Source of the DNA: [Mycobacterium] manitobense
GTDB lineage: Bacteria; Actinomycetota; Actinomycetes; Mycobacteriales; Mycobacteriaceae
Assembly (NCBI RefSeq): GCF_025821665.1
Contig: NZ_JACKSJ010000202.1
Coordinates: forward strand, 1 to 43,880
DNA: 43,880 bases
Direction of reading: 5' to 3'
In this document: in pieces, positions 40,925-43,880 of the stretch
How the letters are laid out: the number at the start of each line of letters is the position of its first letter
Position numbering within the stretch: position 1 is the stretch's first letter
Made by a program: the position numbers and the translations under genes
The notes under the pieces: model-generated
Database searches by the model: none
What the model was told of the DNA's origin: nothing
Seen by the model: the letters and a program-made list of their open reading frames with translations, nothing else

Positions 40925-41329
40925 GTGCGAGACCACTTGCCGCCGGGTTTGCCGCCTGACCCGTTCGCCGACGATCCGTGCGATCCGTCGGCTGCGCTCG
41001 ATGCGCTCGAACCGGGTCAGCCGCTGGACCCGCAGGAACGCACCGCGGTGGAAGCCGATCTCGCCGATCTGGCGGTCTATGAAGCACTCCTGGCCCACAA
41101 GGGCATCCGCGGCCTCGTGGTGTGCTGCGACGAATGCCAGCAGGACCACTATCACGACTGGGACATGTTGCGCGCCAACCTGTTACAGCTGCTGGTCGAC
41201 GGAACGGTGCGGCCGCACGAGCCGGCCTACGACCCGGAACCCGATGCCTACGTGACGTGGGATTACTGCCGCGGCTACGCCGACGCCTCGCTCAACGAGG
41301 CCACGTCGGAGTCCGACGGATACCGCTGA
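40925..41329 (+). CDS. DUF5319 conserved actinobacterial protein (Rv3412-like)
   Basis: A 134-residue acidic protein. The N-terminal part is Asp/Pro-rich (DHLPPGLPPDPFADDPCDPSAALDALEPGQPLDP). The conserved core is VEADLADLAVYEALLAHKGIRGLVVCCDECQQDHYHDWDMLRANLLQLLVDG, whose CCDECxxDHYHDW cluster of Cys and His looks like a metal site. It ends in WDYCRGYADASLNEA. The family is widespread in actinobacteria beside guaB2 and sigD, but its function is unknown. GTG 40925 has TACTCT six bases upstream. It is divergent from guaB2 across 137 bases and converges on rsdA with a nine-base gap. Confidence 0.86.
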   Translation: MRDHLPPGLPPDPFADDPCDPSAALDALEPGQPLDPQERTAVEADLADLAVYEALLAHKGIRGLVVCCDECQQDHYHDWDMLRANLLQLLVDGTVRPHEPAYDPEPDAYVTWDYCRGYADASLNEATSESDGYR

Positions 41330-41338
41330 CCCGACCGG

Positions 41339-42541
41339 TCACTCTCCCGCGCCCTCTGGCGTGGCCACCTCGGGCAGCACCAACTCGGGCATCTGGACCA
41401 CCGGCGGAATCCTCGCGGGCCCCTGATCCTGCGCCCCACCACCACTGAGTCGCGGCTGCGGCAACTCGACCGGCTCCTGCACCGGCGGCTGCTCGGCCTG
41501 CGGCGCCTCGCCGGGCGGCAACTGCACAGGCGGCGGCGCCGGGATCGGCGGCGCCGGGACGAAGGTGGTCGTGGGCACCTGCGGCGGCGCCGGGATCGGC
41601 CGGGGCGTGGGGATCGGCCGCGGCGTCGGGGTCGGCTGAGGCGACGGCTGCGGGGTGGGCAGCGGCGTGGGGCTCGGTTGCGGCGACGGCGTCGGCAGCG
41701 GCAACTGGGGCGACGGCGTCGGGCTCGGCAGCGGTGTCGACGGCGACGGCGTCGGTGACGGGGTGCCGTCCGACGGTGACGGGGTGGTCGGCGACGTGGT
41801 GGTCGGTGACGTCGAACCCGGGGTCTCCCCGGCGCTCGTGGTCGGCGGCGAGGTCGCGGCGTCCGGATCGAGGATCACCGGAAGCGGCAGGTCGGTCGGG
41901 ACCTCGGGCAGCACGACCGGCGGCGCGTCGGGGGGCACGGTCGCGTTGACGTCCCGGGTGTCCACCTTCACCGACAGCTGCTGCCACTGCTCGACGAGCT
42001 CGTCCTGGCGGGTGGAGTCGTCCACCGCGGCGACGGTCGTGGTCATCGTCTGCAACTTGGTCTGGGCAGCCGTCCAGTCGCCCTGGTCGATGAGCTGCTG
42101 CACCTCGGCGAGCTGCGACTGCGCCGCCAGCACCACCTGGTCGTCACGGGTCTGCTGCTGTTCGCCGAACAGGGCGGTGCGCAGTCCGTAGAGCGGGTCC
42201 TCGGGCCCGGCTCCTGCGATCACGGCGCCGAATCCACCGACGGCGAGGACGGCGGCGGCCACCGAGCCCAGCACGGCCATCGAGGCGCGCCTGCGTTGCC
42301 GCGACGACGCCGACCGGTCCAGCGCCATGACCGCGTCCCGGGTGGTCACCACCGAGGTCACCGGCGCCTGCCGGACCTCGTCGCGCCAGCCGGCCAACAC
42401 GTAAGCCAGTTCGGCTTCGCCCGCATCGGTGGAGTAGACGGGCTGCTCGCCGGCGAGCGCGTCGAGGAAGCGGTCGGTGCGGTTCACCTCGTTGAGCGAG
42501 GCGTCACCACCGTTGTTGGTCCACCGTCCGAAGTCAGGCAT
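41339..42541 (-). CDS. rsdA: RsdA, anti-sigma factor of SigD with a long Pro-rich exported tail
   Basis: A 400-residue single-pass membrane protein. The N-terminal cytoplasmic part (residues 1-87) contains FGRWTNNGGDASLNEVNRTDRFLDALAGEQPVYSTDAGEAELAYVLAGWRDEVR, the SigD-binding segment. The TM helix is at about 88-111. Residues 120-215 are a helical extracytoplasmic region, and a Pro/Thr/Ser-rich domain of about 165 residues forms the rest. It holds SigD inactive until proteolysis releases it. The M. tuberculosis protein (Rv3413c) is about 300 residues, so the tail is longer here. ATG 42541 overlaps the sigD stop by eight bases, coupling the factor to its antagonist. Confidence 0.9.
   Translation of the reverse strand: MPDFGRWTNNGGDASLNEVNRTDRFLDALAGEQPVYSTDAGEAELAYVLAGWRDEVRQAPVTSVVTTRDAVMALDRSASSRQRRRASMAVLGSVAAAVLAVGGFGAVIAGAGPEDPLYGLRTALFGEQQQTRDDQVVLAAQSQLAEVQQLIDQGDWTAAQTKLQTMTTTVAAVDDSTRQDELVEQWQQLSVKVDTRDVNATVPPDAPPVVLPEVPTDLPLPVILDPDAATSPPTTSAGETPGSTSPTTTSPTTPSPSDGTPSPTPSPSTPLPSPTPSPQLPLPTPSPQPSPTPLPTPQPSPQPTPTPRPIPTPRPIPAPPQVPTTTFVPAPPIPAPPPVQLPPGEAPQAEQPPVQEPVELPQPRLSGGGAQDQGPARIPPVVQMPELVLPEVATPEGAGE
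41515..41850 (-). repeat. Low-complexity Pro/Thr/Ser-coding tract in rsdA
   Basis: The stretch codes for runs of TPSP, PTPSP and PRPIP units and is the main cause of the extra length of RsdA. At DNA level it is an irregular GGCG/GTCGG-rich tract that is prone to expansion and contraction. Confidence 0.7.
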
Positions 42542-43112
42542 GGTCGTGCCCCGTCGCCATGATCTCCTGCTTGAGCCGGGCCAGGGCGCGGTGCTGCGCA
42601 ACCCGCACGGCGCCCGCGGTGCTGCCGACCGTTTCGGCGGTCTCCTCGGCGCTCATCCCCACGACGACGCGCAGGATCAGGATCTCGCGCTGCTTCTCCG
42701 GCAGCGTGGCCAGCAGGCGGTTCATCCGAGCGGACGCCTCGGCGTCCATCGCCATCTGCTCCGGTCCGGCGTCGGTCGAGAACCGCTCGGGCACGACGTC
42801 GGTGGGTTCGGAGCGGTTGCGGGCGGCGGCACGATGCGCGTCAGCAACCTTGTGAGCAGCGATACCGTACACAAAGGCCAGGAACGGGCGTCCCTGATCC
42901 TTGTAGCGCGGCAGCGCCGTGATGGCGGCCAAGCACACCTCCTGAGCGATGTCATCTGCTGAGAGACCACTTCGTTCGCCCGCCCCGATCCTTGCCCGGC
43001 AGTACCGGACGATGATGGGCCGGATGGTCTCCAGCACCTCCCGTAGCGCGTCCCGATCGCCGGCCACTGCCTCAGCAACGACAGCATCGAGACGTTCTCT
43101 CGAATTTGTCAT
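42534..43112 (-). CDS. sigD: Extracytoplasmic-function sigma factor SigD
   Basis: A protein of about 192 residues. Region 2 is LREVLETIRPIIVRYCRARIGAGERSGLSADDIAQEVCLAAITALPRYKDQGRPFLAFVYGIAAHKVADAHR; region 4 is LPEKQREILILRVVVGMSAEETAETVGSTAGAVRVAQHRALARLK, with the helix-turn-helix that reads the -35. It closely matches SigD of M. tuberculosis (Rv3414c). ATG 43112 is used, but the in-frame upstream sequence VSAFVTLEKPPT resembles the N-terminal extension of the M. tuberculosis protein, so GTG 43148 may be the true start. GTAACG, which resembles a SigD-type -35, occurs at 43135-43130. Its stop overlaps rsdA by eight bases. Confidence 0.93.
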   Translation of the reverse strand: MTNSRERLDAVVAEAVAGDRDALREVLETIRPIIVRYCRARIGAGERSGLSADDIAQEVCLAAITALPRYKDQGRPFLAFVYGIAAHKVADAHRAAARNRSEPTDVVPERFSTDAGPEQMAMDAEASARMNRLLATLPEKQREILILRVVVGMSAEETAETVGSTAGAVRVAQHRALARLKQEIMATGHDHA

Positions 43113-43202
43113 CGTGGGCGGCTTCTCCAGCGTTACGAACGCCGACACTCTCGGTGGTGTGGCTGAGGTAAACAATAACGACCGTGCCGAAGCGGCCCGG
43201 GG

Positions 43203-43880
43203 TCAGCGATCAGACCACACGCCGCCCCTGTGCTGCACGATATCGGCGCTACGGTCCCGAACGGCGGCGACGCGCTCCGCGGTGAGGGTCGCACTTCCGA
43301 TATCGGCGAGCAGACAGGCCAGCGCCCACTGCAGCGGAACCAGCCCCGCGGCGTCGGCGGCGGCCAGCGCGGCGTCGGCCACCGGGCGGGCGGCGTCCGC
43401 GGCGCCGGCACTGCACAGCGCGGCCGCCAGGATCACCTCCGACTTCACCGAGTGCCGGGTGGAGCCGAACGGCGCCGCTGCCGCGGCCGCTGCTCTCGCA
43501 TGACCGACGGCGGTGTCGCCGTCGCCGCGCGCCATGGCCAGCTCGGCCGACACCCAGTCGAGCCGGATCCGCGGTCGCTCCGACGCGACGGCGCCGGCCT
43601 CGGCGCGCACCTGATCCAGCAGCCGCTCCGACAGGGCGAACCGGCCGGTGCCCAGCGCGTCGGCCGCCAGTCCGGTCAGGGCGTCGGCGCGGGCCTCGGG
43701 ATGATCGCCCGCCAGGGCGAGCGCGGTGCCGTCCCAGTGCCGGGCGTGGCGGTGCCCGCCGAGCTGACGGAGAAACGATGCCCTGGTGCTGTGCGCGAGG
43801 GAGACCACCGGCCCGCCCGGCAACCGGCACACGACCGCGAGGTCGGCCAGCGCCGCACCGTAGCGGCCCTGCCCGCCCGC
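43203..43880 (-). CDS. Tetratricopeptide-like helical-repeat protein (partial, Rv3415c-like)
   Basis: The frame is open to the last base of the window, so the N-terminus is missing; 225 C-terminal residues are present. The sequence is a series of Ala-rich helix pairs (HPEARADALTGLAADALGTGRFALSERLLDQVRAE, IRLDWVSAELAMARGDGDTAVGHARAAAAAA, ARPVADAALAAADAAGLVPLQWALACLLADIG) of TPR/SEL1-like periodicity. It corresponds by order to Rv3415c. Function is unknown. It is followed after 90 bases by sigD in the same orientation. Confidence 0.72.
   Translation of the reverse strand, partial: AGGQGRYGAALADLAVVCRLPGGPVVSLAHSTRASFLRQLGGHRHARHWDGTALALAGDHPEARADALTGLAADALGTGRFALSERLLDQVRAEAGAVASERPRIRLDWVSAELAMARGDGDTAVGHARAAAAAAAPFGSTRHSVKSEVILAAALCSAGAADAARPVADAALAAADAAGLVPLQWALACLLADIGSATLTAERVAAVRDRSADIVQHRGGVWSDR

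Noticed and set aside
41515..41850. Repeat tract in rsdA as a CRISPR array
   Set aside because: The units are irregular, in frame and code for Pro/Thr/Ser; there are no equal-length spacers or repeats.

Overview
The window comes from a high-GC actinobacterium, almost certainly a mycobacterium and probably an environmental, rapidly growing Mycolicibacterium-type species. The reason is gene order. From memory of Mycobacterium tuberculosis H37Rv, the genes follow Rv3361c-Rv3366, Rv3368c-Rv3370c, Rv3389c, Rv3391, Rv3393-Rv3396c, Rv3400-Rv3401 and Rv3409c-Rv3415c in the same order and orientation. No tRNA, rRNA, CRISPR array, insertion sequence or integrase was seen, and no gene-free stretch exceeds about 200 bases.

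Bases 1-6162: the 3' end of a 13E12/DUF222 HNH-nuclease-type gene, then a minus-strand operon. It encodes a large nitrate-sensor-like histidine kinase, a roadblock protein, a DUF742 protein, the GTPase MfpB, the DNA-mimicking pentapeptide protein MfpA and a SnoaL-like protein. This is the mfp conservon. Bases 6367-8530: TrmL-type tRNA methyltransferase, a nitroreductase-family protein, a PPOX-fold protein and a small methyltransferase. The nitroreductase and PPOX genes diverge from a 24-bp gap that looks like a shared leaderless promoter.

Bases 8520-15132 form an island not present at this place in the M. tuberculosis order. It is a six-gene, translationally coupled minus-strand operon with a divergent TetR regulator. 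The genes encode a sugar-phosphate cyclase of the desmethyl-4-deoxygadusol synthase kind, an O-methyltransferase, an ATP-grasp ligase and a D-Ala-D-Ala-ligase-like enzyme: the complete four-enzyme set for mycosporine-like amino acids (UV sunscreens). They are joined by a TauD-type Fe(II)/2-oxoglutarate dioxygenase and by a HAD-fold protein that has lost its catalytic aspartates. This is the most interesting system in the window.

Bases 15235-30647: the SOS mutasome genes dnaE2 and imuA'-imuB, each with a LexA (SOS) box, enclosing a secreted protein, a DUF4239 membrane protein, an APC permease/universal stress protein pair, the hydratase HtdY, a MarR regulator with a two-domain fatty acyl-CoA reductase, and a nucleoside hydrolase. 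A SOUL haem-binding-family gene follows.

Bases 30651-43880: purine synthesis (guaA, guaB3, guaB2), two small hypothetical or secreted proteins, a beta-phosphoglucomutase-like HAD coupled to a GH65 phosphorylase/hydrolase, a ChoD-type GMC oxidoreductase under a perfect palindrome, a DUF5319 protein, the sigma factor SigD with its anti-sigma factor RsdA, and the start of a helical-repeat protein. A recurring feature is a TANNNT or near-match -10 hexamer 5-7 nt before a start codon, the signature of leaderless mRNAs common in mycobacteria.
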